A stretch of 64,000 bases of DNA, from positions 62,001 through 126,000 of the forward strand of contig NZ_FOWE01000004.1 in assembly GCF_900115395.1 (NCBI RefSeq), given 5' to 3'. Positions 52,022-61,664 of this stretch are shown here, in pieces (position 1 is the stretch's first letter; each line of letters begins with the position of its first letter). This DNA is from Geodermatophilus obscurus. GTDB lineage: Bacteria > Actinomycetota > Actinomycetes > Mycobacteriales > Geodermatophilaceae. The position numbers were made by a program, and so were the translations under genes. The notes under the pieces were generated by a model. The model had not been told where the DNA came from, searched no databases, and saw nothing but the letters and a program-made list of their open reading frames with translations.

Positions 52022-52231
52022 TCAGTACCGGTCGTCGCGGGGCATGAACGCCCACAGCACCAGGTAGGCGATGAACTGCGGCCCGGGCAGGATGCACGAG
52101 ATCACGAAGGCCAGCCGCAGACCTCCGGTCGAGATCCCGTAGCGGCGGGCGATGCCGGCGCACACGCCGGCGATCATCTTGTTGCGGGTGTCGCGGGCGA
52201 GGCCGCGCGGAGCCGGTGCGGGATAGGTCAT
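52022..52231 (-). CDS. PspC-domain small membrane protein
   Basis: 69 residues: KMIAGVCAGIARRYGISTGGLRLAFVIS...QFIAYLVLWAFMPRDD is a complete PspC domain. PspC proteins sense or respond to membrane stress. ATG start. Confidence 0.9.
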   Translation of the reverse strand: MTYPAPAPRGLARDTRNKMIAGVCAGIARRYGISTGGLRLAFVISCILPGPQFIAYLVLWAFMPRDDRY

Positions 52232-52282
52232 GTCCCGACCCTAGGCGCGGCCGCGGCCCCGGGGCATCGGGGAAGACCCTGG

Positions 52283-53140
52283 TCAGCGGTTGAACACGCC
52301 CGGAGGTGGCTCCGGGGAGGCGACCGCCCCGGCGTCGGTCACCGGCCGCGCGTCACCGGCGAACCGTGCCAGGTCCTCCCCGGCCACCACCCGTGCCGGC
52401 ATCGGGTCGCCCGCGCAGCGCCGGGTCAGGTCGGCCACGGGCAGCGGGGCGTCGGAGGCGACGGCGACCAGGTTGCCGAAGCGCCGTCCCCGCAGCGTGC
52501 CGGGCTCGGCGAGCAGGCAGACCGAGCCGAACACCGCCTGCAGCGTGGCCACCTGGCCGCGGGCGAAGCGCAGCGGCGGGCCGTCGGCGACGTTGGTGGT
52601 CAGGACGCCGCCGGGCCGCAGCACCCGGCGGGCCTCGGCGGCGTACTCGACGGTGGTCAGGTGCGCGGGCGTACGGGCCCCGGCGAAGACGTCGCTGACG
52701 ACGACGTCGGCGCTGCCGGTGGGCAGTGCCGCCAGCCCCGCGCGGGCGTCGGCGGCGCGCACCCGGACCCGCGCCCCCCGGGGCAGGGGCAGGTGGCTGC
52801 GGACCAGGTCGGTCAGCCGCTGGTCGACCTCGACCACCCGCTGCCGCGAGCCCGGCCGGGTGACCGCGAGGTACCGGGCCAGGGTCAGCGCCCCGCCCCC
52901 CAGGTGCACGGCGTCGACCGGCCGGCCCTCGGGCGCAGCAAGGTCGAGCACGTGGCCCATCCGGCGGACGTACTCGAACTCCAGGTGGGCGGGGTCGTCG
53001 AGGTCGACGTGCGACTGCGGCGTCCCGGCGACCACGAGCACCCACGAGCCGTCGCGGTCGGCGTCGCCGAGCAGCTCCGCGGTACCGCCGTCGACCTCGG
53101 TGGGGCCGGGTGGGACCACCTCCGGCCGGTCCCTCCTCAC
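52283..53140 (-). CDS. Spermidine-synthase-like SAM-dependent protein
   Basis: 285 residues. After a short N-terminal beta region (SWVLVVAGTPQSHVDLDDPAHLEFEYVRRMG), the Rossmann core has VHLGGGALTLARYL, VVEVDQRLTDL and ADVVVSDVFAGARTPAHLTT. Aminopropyltransferase-like proteins of this type often lack polyamine activity. GTG start overlaps the upstream methyltransferase stop (GTGA). Confidence 0.82.
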   Translation of the reverse strand: MRRDRPEVVPPGPTEVDGGTAELLGDADRDGSWVLVVAGTPQSHVDLDDPAHLEFEYVRRMGHVLDLAAPEGRPVDAVHLGGGALTLARYLAVTRPGSRQRVVEVDQRLTDLVRSHLPLPRGARVRVRAADARAGLAALPTGSADVVVSDVFAGARTPAHLTTVEYAAEARRVLRPGGVLTTNVADGPPLRFARGQVATLQAVFGSVCLLAEPGTLRGRRFGNLVAVASDAPLPVADLTRRCAGDPMPARVVAGEDLARFAGDARPVTDAGAVASPEPPPGVFNR

Positions 53141-53994
53141 CGGGGCGCCACCGCCGACCAGCGGACGGTCAGCTCCCCGTGCCGCCAGCGGCGGGTGGAC
53201 CCGACCAGCGGCCAGCCGTCGTCGGCCAGGGCCTCGACGGCGGCCACCCACCGCTGCCGGGGCCCGAACGCCGACAGCCCCGCCGCGGCCGCCCAGGCGG
53301 CGTCGAGGGCCCGCAGCAGCTCGTGCACGGGCTGCCCCGGGACGTTGTGGTGGATCAGCGCCTTCGGCAGCCGCTCGGCGAGGTCGGAGGGCCGGTCGAG
53401 GTCGGCGACGCGGGCGGCGAGGGTGAGGGTCAGCGGGCCGTCGGCGTCCAGCGCCACCCAGGTCGCCCGCCGTCCCCACTCGTCGCAGGTGCCCTCGACC
53501 AGCAGGCCACCGGGGCCGAGGGCCGCGCACATGGTCTCCCACGCGCGGGCGGCCGACTCCTCGTCGTACTGGCGCAGCACGTTGAACGCGCGCACGAGGA
53601 CCGGCCGCAGCCCGGCGAGCTCGAAGCCGCCGACGCGGAAGTCGACGCGCGGCGGGTCGCGGTCCTCGGCGACGGCGGCGACGCGGGCGGGGTCGATCTC
53701 CAGCCCGACGACCTCCAGCCCGGGCACCTCGGGGCCGAGCCGGTCGGCCAGCTCCAGCGTGGTCACCGCCGACGAGCCGTAGCCCAGGTCGACGACGAGC
53801 GGGCGGGCGGCGTCGCGCAGCCGCGGGACCTGCGTGGCGAGGAGCCAGCGGTCGACCCGGCGCAGCCGGTTGGCGTTGGTGGTGCCGCGCGTCGGCAGGC
53901 CCAGCGCCCGCGCCCGCCCCGCGGCCAGGCGCGGGACGGCCTTGCGCGGGGTGAGGCTCGCCCGGCGCTTGTGCTCGCTGCCGCCGTCGCTCAC
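53137..53994 (-). CDS. SAM-dependent methyltransferase-like protein
   Basis: 285 residues. SAM motif LVVDLGYGSSAVTTLELADRL and VVGLEIDP; the C-terminal half is unusual. Substrate unknown. GTG is preceded by TACCCT (minus strand, seven bases), so leaderless; divergent from murB, which is also leaderless. Confidence 0.8.
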   Translation of the reverse strand: MSDGGSEHKRRASLTPRKAVPRLAAGRARALGLPTRGTTNANRLRRVDRWLLATQVPRLRDAARPLVVDLGYGSSAVTTLELADRLGPEVPGLEVVGLEIDPARVAAVAEDRDPPRVDFRVGGFELAGLRPVLVRAFNVLRQYDEESAARAWETMCAALGPGGLLVEGTCDEWGRRATWVALDADGPLTLTLAARVADLDRPSDLAERLPKALIHHNVPGQPVHELLRALDAAWAAAAGLSAFGPRQRWVAAVEALADDGWPLVGSTRRWRHGELTVRWSAVAPR

Positions 53995-54068
53995 CGGTGC
54001 CGAGGGTAGTCCGCGCCGCTGGTCCGTGACGGGCCGAGCCGTTGGCGGGGCATGGCTACCGTGGGGGA

Positions 54069-55070
54069 GTGCTGGTCCGCTCCGACGCCCGTCTCGCCGA
54101 CCTGACCACGCTGGGGGTCGGCGGCCCCGTCGAGCGGCTGGTCGAGGTCACCGACGCCGCCGACCTGGTGGCGGCGGTCCGGGAGGCCGACGAGGCGGGC
54201 CGGCCCCTGCTGGTCCTCGGCGGCGGCTCCAACGTGGTCGCGCCCGACGAGGGGTGGGCCGGCGACGTCGTCGCGGTGCGCACCCGCGGCGTCGAGCGGC
54301 GCGGCGACGTCCTCGAGGTGCAGGCCGGGGAGGACTGGGACGACCTGGTCGCCCTCACCGTGGAGCAGCAGCTGGCCGGCATGGAGGCACTCTCGGGCAT
54401 CCCCGGCTCGACCGGCGCGACGCCGGTGCAGAACGTCGGCGCCTACGGCCAGGAGGTCGCCCAGACGATCAGCGCGGTGCACGTCTACGACCGCGCGGAG
54501 AAGAGCGAGCGCACGCTGACCCCCGGGGACTGCGCCTTCGGCTACCGCGACAGCCGGCTCAAGCGGGAGCCCGGCCGCTTCGTCGTCCTGCGGGTGGACT
54601 TCGCCCTCGACCCCGGTCCGCTGTCGCGCCCGGTGGGCTACGCCGAGCTGGCGAAGCGGCTGGGTGTGGAGCTCGGCGGGCGGGCGCCACTGGCCGACGT
54701 CCGCGCCGCGGTGCTGGACCTGCGGCGCGGCAAGGGCATGGTCGTCGACCCGGCGGACCCCGACACCCGCAGCGCCGGCTCGTTCTTCACCAACCCGGTG
54801 GTCCCGGCCGCCCAGGCGGTGCCCGGGTGCCCGAGCTGGCCGGCCGGCGACGGGCGGGTCAAGCTCAGCGCCGCCTGGCTGGTGCAGTCGGCCGGGTTCG
54901 CCCGGGGCACCCGGCAGGGCCGGGTCGGGACGTCCTCGCGGCACAGCCTGGCGCTCACCACCGAGCCCGGGGCGACAGCGGCCGAGCTGATGGCCTTCGC
55001 CGACCGCGTGGTCGACGCCGTCCGCGAGCGCTTCGGCGTCACCCTGGTCCCCGAGCCCCAGCGGCTGTAG
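54069..55070 (+). CDS. murB: UDP-N-acetylenolpyruvoylglucosamine reductase
   Basis: 333 residues. FAD-binding LTTLGVGGPVERLVEV, LGGGSNVVAPDEG, GIPGSTGATPVQNVGAYGQEV; the RRGKGMVVDP...SAGSFFTNPVV segment gives the catalytic Ser. Reduces UDP-GlcNAc-enolpyruvate to UDP-MurNAc with NADPH. Leaderless GTG after TACCGT (54057-54062). Confidence 0.96.
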   Translation: MLVRSDARLADLTTLGVGGPVERLVEVTDAADLVAAVREADEAGRPLLVLGGGSNVVAPDEGWAGDVVAVRTRGVERRGDVLEVQAGEDWDDLVALTVEQQLAGMEALSGIPGSTGATPVQNVGAYGQEVAQTISAVHVYDRAEKSERTLTPGDCAFGYRDSRLKREPGRFVVLRVDFALDPGPLSRPVGYAELAKRLGVELGGRAPLADVRAAVLDLRRGKGMVVDPADPDTRSAGSFFTNPVVPAAQAVPGCPSWPAGDGRVKLSAAWLVQSAGFARGTRQGRVGTSSRHSLALTTEPGATAAELMAFADRVVDAVRERFGVTLVPEPQRL

Positions 55071-55071
55071 C

Positions 55072-55178
55072 GCGCCGAGATCACGTGATCTCGGCGCTCC
55101 CTGCCGTCTATCGCGGTCGAGATCGCGCGATCTCGACGTCCACGCGGGCCGTAACGGTCGAGATCACGTGATCTCGAC
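55072..55178. repeat. Three perfect palindromes in the murB-SDR gap
   Basis: Centres about 41-42 bp apart. Palindrome 1 is 26 bp (55072-55097), 2 and 3 are 22 bp (55116-55137, 55157-55178). Cores: GAGATCACGTGATCTC in 1 and 3, GAGATCGCGCGATCTC in 2. All are flanked by GTC/GAC or CGCC/GGCG. Between convergent genes; may be terminators, protein sites or a dispersed palindromic repeat. Confidence 0.9.
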
Positions 55179-55186
55179 GGGGCGGC

Positions 55187-55972
55187 TCACCCCTCGCGGT
55201 GCACCCGGTGCTGCGCGGCCTGGGCGCGCGGGCGGACGACGAGCAGGTCGACATTGACGTGGTGCGGCCGGGTGAGCGCCCAGGCGATGCAGTCGGCGAC
55301 GTCCTCGGCCACCAGCGGCTCCCGCACGCCGCGGTAGACGGCGTCGGCGGCCTCCCGGCTGCCGGTGCGGTTGAGCGAGAACTCCTCGGTGCGGACCATC
55401 CCGGGCGCGACGACGACCACCCGCACGGGCTCGCCCACCAGCTCCAGGCGCAGCGTCTCGGCCAGCGTGTGCACGCCGTGCTTGGCCGCCGTGTAGGACG
55501 CCCCGCCCTCGTAGCTGACCATCCCCGCGGTCGAGCCGACGAACAGCACGTCGCCGGCGCCCGAGGCGCGCAGCGCCGGCAGCAGCGCCTTCGTGAGCCG
55601 GACGGTGCCGAGCACGTTGACGTCGTAGGTGCGCGCCCACGAGTCGAGGTCGGCCTCGGCCACCGGGTTGGTGTCGAACGCCCCGCCGGCGTTGTTGACC
55701 AGGACGTCGACCTGCGCCACCGCGGCCGCGAACCCCTCGACGGAGGCCGGGTCGGTGACGTCGAGCGGCAGCGCGCGGGCGCCGATCCTCTCCGCCAGCG
55801 CGGTCAGCCGGTCCAGCCGCCGGGCGCCCAGGACGACGTCGAAGCCCTCGGCGGCCAGCCGCTCGGCCGTGGCGGCGCCGATGCCGCTGGAGGCGCCGGT
55901 GACGACGGCGGTGCGTCCCGACCCCGGCAGGACGCGCGGACCGGACGGTGAGACATCTGCGACACCGGGCAT
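55187..55972 (-). CDS. Short-chain dehydrogenase/reductase
   Basis: 261 residues. NAD(P) motif [24 protein letters not shown], catalytic YTAAK with Ser in VGSTAGM. Classical SDR oxidoreductase, likely NADP-linked (basic LGARRLDRL). Substrate unknown. Divergent from mshA. Confidence 0.9.
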   Translation of the reverse strand: MPGVADVSPSGPRVLPGSGRTAVVTGASSGIGAATAERLAAEGFDVVLGARRLDRLTALAERIGARALPLDVTDPASVEGFAAAVAQVDVLVNNAGGAFDTNPVAEADLDSWARTYDVNVLGTVRLTKALLPALRASGAGDVLFVGSTAGMVSYEGGASYTAAKHGVHTLAETLRLELVGEPVRVVVVAPGMVRTEEFSLNRTGSREAADAVYRGVREPLVAEDVADCIAWALTRPHHVNVDLLVVRPRAQAAQHRVHREG

Positions 55973-55976
55973 AGAG

Positions 55977-56001
55977 CCATCCTGACGCTGTTGCAGGATG
56001 G
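55977..56001. promoter_or_regulatory. Inverted repeat between SDR and mshA
   Basis: CCATCCTG (55977-55984) and CAGGATGG (55994-56001), 9-nt spacer. A candidate operator or hairpin in the 87-nt divergent gap. Confidence 0.4.
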
Positions 56002-56059
56002 AGAGTCGACAGGGGTGCTGGGACGGCGCCCGCGACGGGGACCAGGGCGGGAGGTCGGA

Positions 56060-57385
56060 GTGGCTGCTCGCCGCCTCCTCCCGCACCGCACGCCGCGCCG
56101 GGTCGCCACCATCTCGGTGCACACCAGCCCCCTCGACCAGCCCGGCGCCGGCGACGCCGGGGGCATGAACGTCTACGTCGTCGAGGTCTCCCGCCGGCTG
56201 GCCGCCCGGGGCATCGCCGTCGACGTCTTCACCCGCGCCACCTCCAGCGACCTGCCCCCGGTGGTCGAGATGACCCCCGGCGTGACGGTGCGGCACGTCA
56301 GCGCCGGGCCGTTCGAGGGCCTGGGCAAGGAGGAGCTGCCGGCGCAGCTGTGCGCCTTCACCGCCGGGGTGCTGCGCGAGGAGGCCCAGCACGAGCCGGG
56401 GCACTACGACGTCGTCCACTCGCACTACTGGCTCTCCGGCCAGGTCGGCTGGCTCGCGCGCGACCGGTGGAACGTGCCGCTCGTCCACACCGCGCACACC
56501 CTCGCCAAGGTCAAGAACGCCGCCCTGGCCGACGGCGACCGGCCCGAGCCGCGGCTGCGCGTGATCGGCGAGGAGCAGGTGGTCGTGGAGGCCGACCGGC
56601 TGGTCGCCAACACCGCCGACGAGGCCCGCCAGCTCGTCGACCACTACGGGGCCGACCCGCGGCGCACACTCGTCGTGCCGCCGGGTGTCGACCTCGACCG
56701 GTTCACCCCCGGCGACCGGCTCGCCGCCCGCCGCGCCCTCGGCGTGCCCGCCGACGCCGTCGTGCTGACCTTCGTCGGGCGCATCCAGCCGCTCAAGGCA
56801 CCCGACCTGCTGCTGGCCGCGGCCGCCCGGATGCTCGCCGACGACCCCGCGCTGCGCGACCGGCTGCGGGTGCACGTGGTGGGCGCGCCCAGCGGCTCGG
56901 GCCTGGAGGCACCGCGCCAGCTCGAGGAGCTCGCCGCGCACCTGGGCATCGCCGACCTCGTCCGGTTCCTCCCGCCGCAGGCGCCCGACCGGCTCGCGCT
57001 GCACTACCGGGCCGCCGACGTCGCCGTCGTCCCCAGCCACAACGAGTCCTTCGGGCTGGTGGCCCTCGAGGCGCAGGCGTGCGGCACGCCGGTGGTGGCC
57101 GCCGCGGTCGGGGGCCTGCCCACCGCCGTCCGCGACGGCGTCTCGGGCGTGCTCGTCGCCGGCCGTGACCCCGCCGCCTACGCCGCGGCGATCCGCGCGG
57201 TGCTGGCCCGCCGCCCGCTGCTGGCCGCCGGCGCCCGCCGGCACGCCGCTGCCTTCTCGTGGGACCGCACCGCCGACGCGCTCGTCGACGCCTACACCGC
57301 CGCGGCGGCCGAGCGGGCCGGTGCCGTCCGGCGCGCGCTGCGGCCGGTCATCGGCGTCCCCCTCGGCACGCAGGTGGCCTGGTGA
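56060..57385 (+). CDS. mshA: Mycothiol glycosyltransferase MshA
   Basis: 441 residues from GTG 56060 with GGGAGG upstream. GT4 fold: [71 protein letters not shown], and the [22 protein letters not shown] donor site. Transfers GlcNAc from UDP-GlcNAc to inositol 3-phosphate, first step of mycothiol synthesis. The YbjN gene overlaps its stop. Confidence 0.95.
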   Translation: MAARRLLPHRTPRRVATISVHTSPLDQPGAGDAGGMNVYVVEVSRRLAARGIAVDVFTRATSSDLPPVVEMTPGVTVRHVSAGPFEGLGKEELPAQLCAFTAGVLREEAQHEPGHYDVVHSHYWLSGQVGWLARDRWNVPLVHTAHTLAKVKNAALADGDRPEPRLRVIGEEQVVVEADRLVANTADEARQLVDHYGADPRRTLVVPPGVDLDRFTPGDRLAARRALGVPADAVVLTFVGRIQPLKAPDLLLAAAARMLADDPALRDRLRVHVVGAPSGSGLEAPRQLEELAAHLGIADLVRFLPPQAPDRLALHYRAADVAVVPSHNESFGLVALEAQACGTPVVAAAVGGLPTAVRDGVSGVLVAGRDPAAYAAAIRAVLARRPLLAAGARRHAAAFSWDRTADALVDAYTAAAAERAGAVRRALRPVIGVPLGTQVAW

Positions 57386-57993
57386 GCGCCGACGGCGACG
57401 ACGGAGCCCGGATGGCCCGCGACGACGTCGTGGCGGGGCTGGACGCGGTGATCGACCGGACGCTGCGCGACGCGGAGCTGGTGCACGAGCACCCCGCGCC
57501 CGGCCGCTGGCTGGTCGACCTGCCCGGCACCCACAAGCTCAAGACGGTGTGCGGGCTGGTCGTCGGCGAGCACGCGCTGCGGGTCGAGGCGTTCGTCTGC
57601 CGCCAGCCCGACGAGAACCGCGAGCAGCTGTGGACGCACCTGCTGCAGCGCAACGCCCGCATGTACGGCGTCGCGTGGTCGGTCGACCGGGTCGGCGACG
57701 TCTACCTGACCGGCCGGCTGCCGCACGCCGCCGTCACGCCCGAGGAGCTCGACCGGGTGCTCGGCGCGGTGCTCAGCTACGCCGACGACTCGTTCAACAC
57801 GCTGCTGGAGATCGGGTTCGGCAGCTCCATCCGCCGCGAGTGGGAGTGGCGGGTCAAGCGCGGGGAGTCACTGCGCAATCTCGAGGCCTTCGCCGCCTTC
57901 GCGCAGGCCGGTCGCGGGTCCGGCGGCACGGCCGACGCCGGGTCCGGCCGGCGGGACGGTGGGGGAGGCGCCACCCCGGACGGCGGGGTGTGA
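57382..57993 (+). CDS. YbjN-domain protein (Rv0487-like)
   Basis: 203 residues; core [40 protein letters not shown] fits YbjN/type III chaperone-like fold. Found next to mshA in mycobacteria; function unknown. Gly-rich C-terminus. GTGA overlaps on both sides. Confidence 0.85.
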   Translation: MSADGDDGARMARDDVVAGLDAVIDRTLRDAELVHEHPAPGRWLVDLPGTHKLKTVCGLVVGEHALRVEAFVCRQPDENREQLWTHLLQRNARMYGVAWSVDRVGDVYLTGRLPHAAVTPEELDRVLGAVLSYADDSFNTLLEIGFGSSIRREWEWRVKRGESLRNLEAFAAFAQAGRGSGGTADAGSGRRDGGGGATPDGGV

Positions 57994-59588
57994 CCGCGAC
58001 CGAGCGCGACCGGGCCGCCGGGGACGCCGAGGAGGACCCCGGCCACCCGCGGCGCTGGTGGGTGCTCGCCACGATGACCGTCTGCCTGCTCGTGGTGATC
58101 ACGGGCAACACCACGCTCAACGTCGCGATCCCGACCCTGCAGCGGGAGCTCGGCGCCACCCAGGGCGAGCTGCAGTGGGCCGTCGACGCCTACATCGTCG
58201 TCTTCGCCGGGCTGCTGTTCTCCTGGGGCGTCGTCGGCGACCGGATCGGCCGCCGTCGCGTGCTCCTGATCGGCCTGGGCGTGTTCGCCGCCGGGTCGGT
58301 GGCCGCGGCCTTCTCCGGCAGCCCGCTGGAGCTCATCGCCTGGCGCGCGGTCATGGGCGTCGGCGGCGCGGCCGTGCAGCCGACCACCCTCGCGGTCATC
58401 ACCAACGTCTTCCCGGCCCGCGAGCGCGGCCGGGCGATCGGCATCTGGGCGGCCACTGCCGGTCTCGCCGTCGCCGGCGGCCCGCTGGCGAGCGGCGCGG
58501 TCCTCACGCACTTCTGGTGGGGCGCGATCTTCCTCATCGGCGTCCCGGTGGCCGTGCTCGGCATCGCCGGCACCCTGGCGTTCGTCCCGGAGTCCCGCGA
58601 CCCGTCGCCGGGGCGGCTCGACGTCCCCGGCGTCCTGCTGTCGATCGCGGCGCTGGCCGGGCTGGTCTACGGGATCATCCACGGCGGCTCCGGGGTGGGC
58701 TGGGGCACGCCCGGCGTCCTGGTGCCGCTGGTCGGCGGCGCGCTGCTCATGGTGCTGTTCGTGTGGTTGCAGCGGCGGTCGGCGCACCCGGCGCTCGACG
58801 TCTCGCTGTTCCGCGACCCGGCGTTCTCCGCCGCCGCCGCGGCGCTGGCGCTCAACTTCTTCGCCCTGATGGGTGCCACCTTCTACCTCGTCTACTACCT
58901 GCAGGGCGCGCGCGGCTACGACCCGCTGCAGTCCGGTGCAGCGCTCATCCCGGTCGCGCTGGGCATGGCGGTCATGGCGCCGCAGAGCTCCCGGCTGGCC
59001 GAGCGGTTCGGCGCGAAGGCCGTCTGCGCCGCGGGCTTCGTGCTCATCACGCTGTCGTTCCTGGCGTTCCAGCTGCTCGACGAGGCCGCACCGCTGTGGC
59101 TGCTGCTCACCGCGCTGAGCGTGCAGGGCCTGGGGATGGGGGCGGTCATGGCGCCGGCCACCGAGTCGATCATGTCCGTCGTGCCGCGGGAGAAGGCCGG
59201 GGCCGGGGCCGCGGTGAACAACACCGTCCGCCAGGTGGGCGGCGCGCTCGGGGTGGCCATCCTCGGCTCGGTGCTGGCCACCGCGTACGCGGCCGGCGTG
59301 GGCCGGGCCGTCGACGTGCTGCCCGCGGATTCCCGCGCGGAGGCCAGCACCTCCATCGCAGCGACCCTGGAGGCGGCCCGGACGGCGGGGACGCAGGCAC
59401 GCGCGGCCGGCGACGAGGCCGCCCTCGCCGCGGCCGTGCAGCTGGAGGACACCGCCCGCGACGCCTTCGTCTCGGCGATGCACGTGACCGCCGTCGGCAC
59501 GGCCGCCGCCTCGGCGGTCGCCGCCGTCGTGGTCCTCGTCTGGCTGCCCGGCCGCCGGCCGGGCGCGCGGGCGTCGCCCTCCGCCTAG
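57990..59588 (+). CDS. DHA2-family MFS exporter
   Basis: 532 residues, 14 helices. NTTLNVAIPTLQRELGATQGELQWAVDAY, GVVGDRIGRRRVLLIG and GVGGAAVQPTTLAVITNVFPARERGRAIGIW are the DHA2 signatures. Coupled by GTGA to the YbjN gene, an unusual partner. Substrate unknown. Confidence 0.92.
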   Translation: MTATERDRAAGDAEEDPGHPRRWWVLATMTVCLLVVITGNTTLNVAIPTLQRELGATQGELQWAVDAYIVVFAGLLFSWGVVGDRIGRRRVLLIGLGVFAAGSVAAAFSGSPLELIAWRAVMGVGGAAVQPTTLAVITNVFPARERGRAIGIWAATAGLAVAGGPLASGAVLTHFWWGAIFLIGVPVAVLGIAGTLAFVPESRDPSPGRLDVPGVLLSIAALAGLVYGIIHGGSGVGWGTPGVLVPLVGGALLMVLFVWLQRRSAHPALDVSLFRDPAFSAAAAALALNFFALMGATFYLVYYLQGARGYDPLQSGAALIPVALGMAVMAPQSSRLAERFGAKAVCAAGFVLITLSFLAFQLLDEAAPLWLLLTALSVQGLGMGAVMAPATESIMSVVPREKAGAGAAVNNTVRQVGGALGVAILGSVLATAYAAGVGRAVDVLPADSRAEASTSIAATLEAARTAGTQARAAGDEAALAAAVQLEDTARDAFVSAMHVTAVGTAAASAVAAVVVLVWLPGRRPGARASPSA

Positions 59589-59598
59589 CGTGGGGCGC

Positions 59599-59901
59599 GT
59601 GCAGGACCCACCGGTGCAGCAGGAGCGGACGGGGCGCGCGCTGATGGGCGTCGTGGCCGCGACCGGCCTGGTGTACCCGCTGCTGCTGTGCGCGGTGCAG
59701 CTGGCGCTCGCCCAGCTGTTCGTCGTGGACGTCGGCGCGACCGTGCTGTGGCTGGGCGTCTCCCTCGCCTGCAGCGTGGCGCTGGTGGCGGCGGTGCGCT
59801 GGGGCGCGGCCCGGCGGGTGCGCAGCCCGTGGCTGCTGCTCGGCCTGGTGCCGCCGGTCCTCTACGAGGTCTGGGTGCTCTGGCCGCTGCTGACCCGGTG
59901 A
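59599..59901 (+). CDS. Small three-helix membrane protein
   Basis: 100 residues. TAGCGT (59586-59591) ends seven bases before GTG 59599: leaderless. Helices: [58 protein letters not shown]. No family known. Confidence 0.65.
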   Translation: MQDPPVQQERTGRALMGVVAATGLVYPLLLCAVQLALAQLFVVDVGATVLWLGVSLACSVALVAAVRWGAARRVRSPWLLLGLVPPVLYEVWVLWPLLTR

Positions 59902-59951
59902 CGCGGGTCTCGGGGCGCAGGGTCCCGGCCGGGTCGGGCAGGATGGACGGC

Positions 59952-60722
59952 GTGACGCAGTCTGCGGTGAACGGCCCCGGGACCCTCGTGCTCCTCCGCC
60001 ACGGCGAGAGCGAGTGGAACAGGGCCAACCTGTTCACCGGCTGGGTCGACGTCGAGCTGTCGGAGAAGGGCCGCACCGAGGCCGCCCGCGGTGGGCAGCT
60101 CCTCACCGAGCACGGCCTGCTGCCCGACGTCCTGCACACCTCGCTGCTCCGGCGCGCGATCACCACCGCCGAGCTGGCGCTGGCCGCCGCGGACCGGCAG
60201 TGGATCCCGGTGCGCCGCTCCTGGCGGCTCAACGAGCGGCACTACGGCGCACTCCAGGGCAAGGACAAGGCCGCCACTCTCGCCGAGTACGGCGAGGAGC
60301 AGTTCATGGTCTGGCGCCGCTCCTACAGCACCCCGCCGCCGCCCATCGAGCCCGGCAGCGAGTACTCCCAGGACGGCGACCCGCGGTACGCGTTCCTGCC
60401 CCCCGAGGTGCGCCCCGCCACCGAGTGCCTCGCCGACGTCGTCGTGCGGATGCTGCCGTACTGGTACGACGCGATCGTCCCCGACCTCCGCAGCGGCGCC
60501 ACCGTGCTGGTCGCCGCGCACGGCAACAGCCTGCGCGCGCTGGTCAAGCACCTCGACGGCATGGGCGAGGACGAGGTCGTGGGACTCAACATCCCCACCG
60601 GCGTCCCGCTGCGCTACGAGCTCGACGCCGACCTCAGGCCGGTGAAGCCCGGTGGTGAGTACCTCGACCCGGAGGCCGCCGCCGCCGCGATCGAGGCGGT
60701 CAGGAACCAGGGCAAGAAGTAG
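59952..60722 (+). CDS. gpmA: 2,3-bisphosphoglycerate-dependent phosphoglycerate mutase
   Basis: 256 residues. Catalytic RHGESEWN (H17), ERHYGALQG and [11 protein letters not shown] with the second His. Interconverts 3- and 2-phosphoglycerate in glycolysis. GTG preceded by a CAGGAT box, probably leaderless. Adjacent to senX3 as in mycobacteria, although phoU here lies between. Confidence 0.95.
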   Translation: MTQSAVNGPGTLVLLRHGESEWNRANLFTGWVDVELSEKGRTEAARGGQLLTEHGLLPDVLHTSLLRRAITTAELALAAADRQWIPVRRSWRLNERHYGALQGKDKAATLAEYGEEQFMVWRRSYSTPPPPIEPGSEYSQDGDPRYAFLPPEVRPATECLADVVVRMLPYWYDAIVPDLRSGATVLVAAHGNSLRALVKHLDGMGEDEVVGLNIPTGVPLRYELDADLRPVKPGGEYLDPEAAAAAIEAVRNQGKK

Positions 60723-60739
60723 CGGACGACCGCACGACC

Positions 60740-60771
60740 AGGGGCTCCCGACCGGGTGGGCGGGAGCCCCT
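60740..60771. terminator. Hairpin terminator between gpmA and phoU
   Basis: AGGGGCTCCCG (60740-60750) pairs with CGGGAGCCCCT (60761-60771) across a 10-nt loop; serves both convergent genes. Confidence 0.8.
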
Positions 60772-60786
60772 CGTCGTGCGCGGGTC

Positions 60787-61446
60787 TCAGCCCGGGATGG
60801 CGGTCATCTCGCGCTCACCGGTGACGAGGAAGACCACGCGGCGGGCGACGCTGACGGCGTGGTCAGCGAAGCGCTCGTAGTAGCGCCCGAGCAGCGTGAT
60901 GTCGATCGCCGACTCCATGCCGTGCGGCCAGCCGGGGCTGAGCAGCTCGGTGAACAGCTGACGGTGCAGCTGGTCCATGAGGTCGTCCTCGCGCTCGAGC
61001 TCGGCGGCGGCCTGCACGTCGAGCTTGGCGATGACCGCGCCGGTCTTGCTGACCAGGCTCTGCGCGACGTGGCCGGCCTCGAGGAAGATCGGCCGCACCT
61101 CGGCCGGGACGGCGGACTCGGGGAAGCGCATCCGCGCCAGCTTGGCCACGTGCACCGCAAGGTCGCCCATGCGCTCGAGGTCGGCGACGATCCGCATCGC
61201 GGTGGTGACGGTGCGCAGGTCGGTGGCCACCGGCTGCTGGCGGGCCAACAGGGTGAAGCAGCGCTCCTCGATGCTCTCGCGCACCGCGTCGACGTGCTGG
61301 TCCCCGGCGATGACCAGGTCGGCGAGCGCGACGTCGGCGTCGAGCAGGGCGGTGGTCGCCTTGTTCATGGCCGAGCCGACCGAGTTCGACATCTCCACCA
61401 GGCAGGTGTTGATGTCCTCGAGTTCTTCACGGTAGTGCTCGCGCAC
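60787..61446 (-). CDS. phoU: Phosphate transport regulator PhoU
   Basis: 219 residues, all helical, with two PhoU domains and metal-site motifs (VADLERMGDLAVHVAKL; YYERFADHAVSVARRV). Links the Pst transporter to the SenX3-type kinase and keeps the response off when phosphate is plentiful. GTG 61446 with GAGGAGG upstream. Divergent from senX3. Confidence 0.95.
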   Translation of the reverse strand: MREHYREELEDINTCLVEMSNSVGSAMNKATTALLDADVALADLVIAGDQHVDAVRESIEERCFTLLARQQPVATDLRTVTTAMRIVADLERMGDLAVHVAKLARMRFPESAVPAEVRPIFLEAGHVAQSLVSKTGAVIAKLDVQAAAELEREDDLMDQLHRQLFTELLSPGWPHGMESAIDITLLGRYYERFADHAVSVARRVVFLVTGEREMTAIPG

Positions 61447-61563
61447 GGGTCCTCCTCGTCGGCCGGCGCACGCCGGGCACCGCCGTCCGGACACCTCCTG
61501 CTCGGTGCGCCGTCGCCTGTACACGAGGGTAGGTGCTGGATGGCGGCTGCGAGTCGCAGGGCG

Positions 61564-61591
61564 ATGAACGCGGGGACACCCGAGCGTGAAC
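61564..61591 (-). promoter_or_regulatory. Possible PHO box between phoU and senX3
   Basis: GTTCAC (61586-61591, minus strand) and GTTCAT (61564-61569) are 22 bp apart, two 11-bp units, with a weak middle unit. Suggests feedback control by RegX3. Confidence 0.5.
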
Positions 61592-61664
61592 AAACTCTGT
61601 ACCCGGTTCCGGCGCCACCCACACGGGGGATGACCACGTCGTCGTGCGGCCTAGCATCGGCGCC

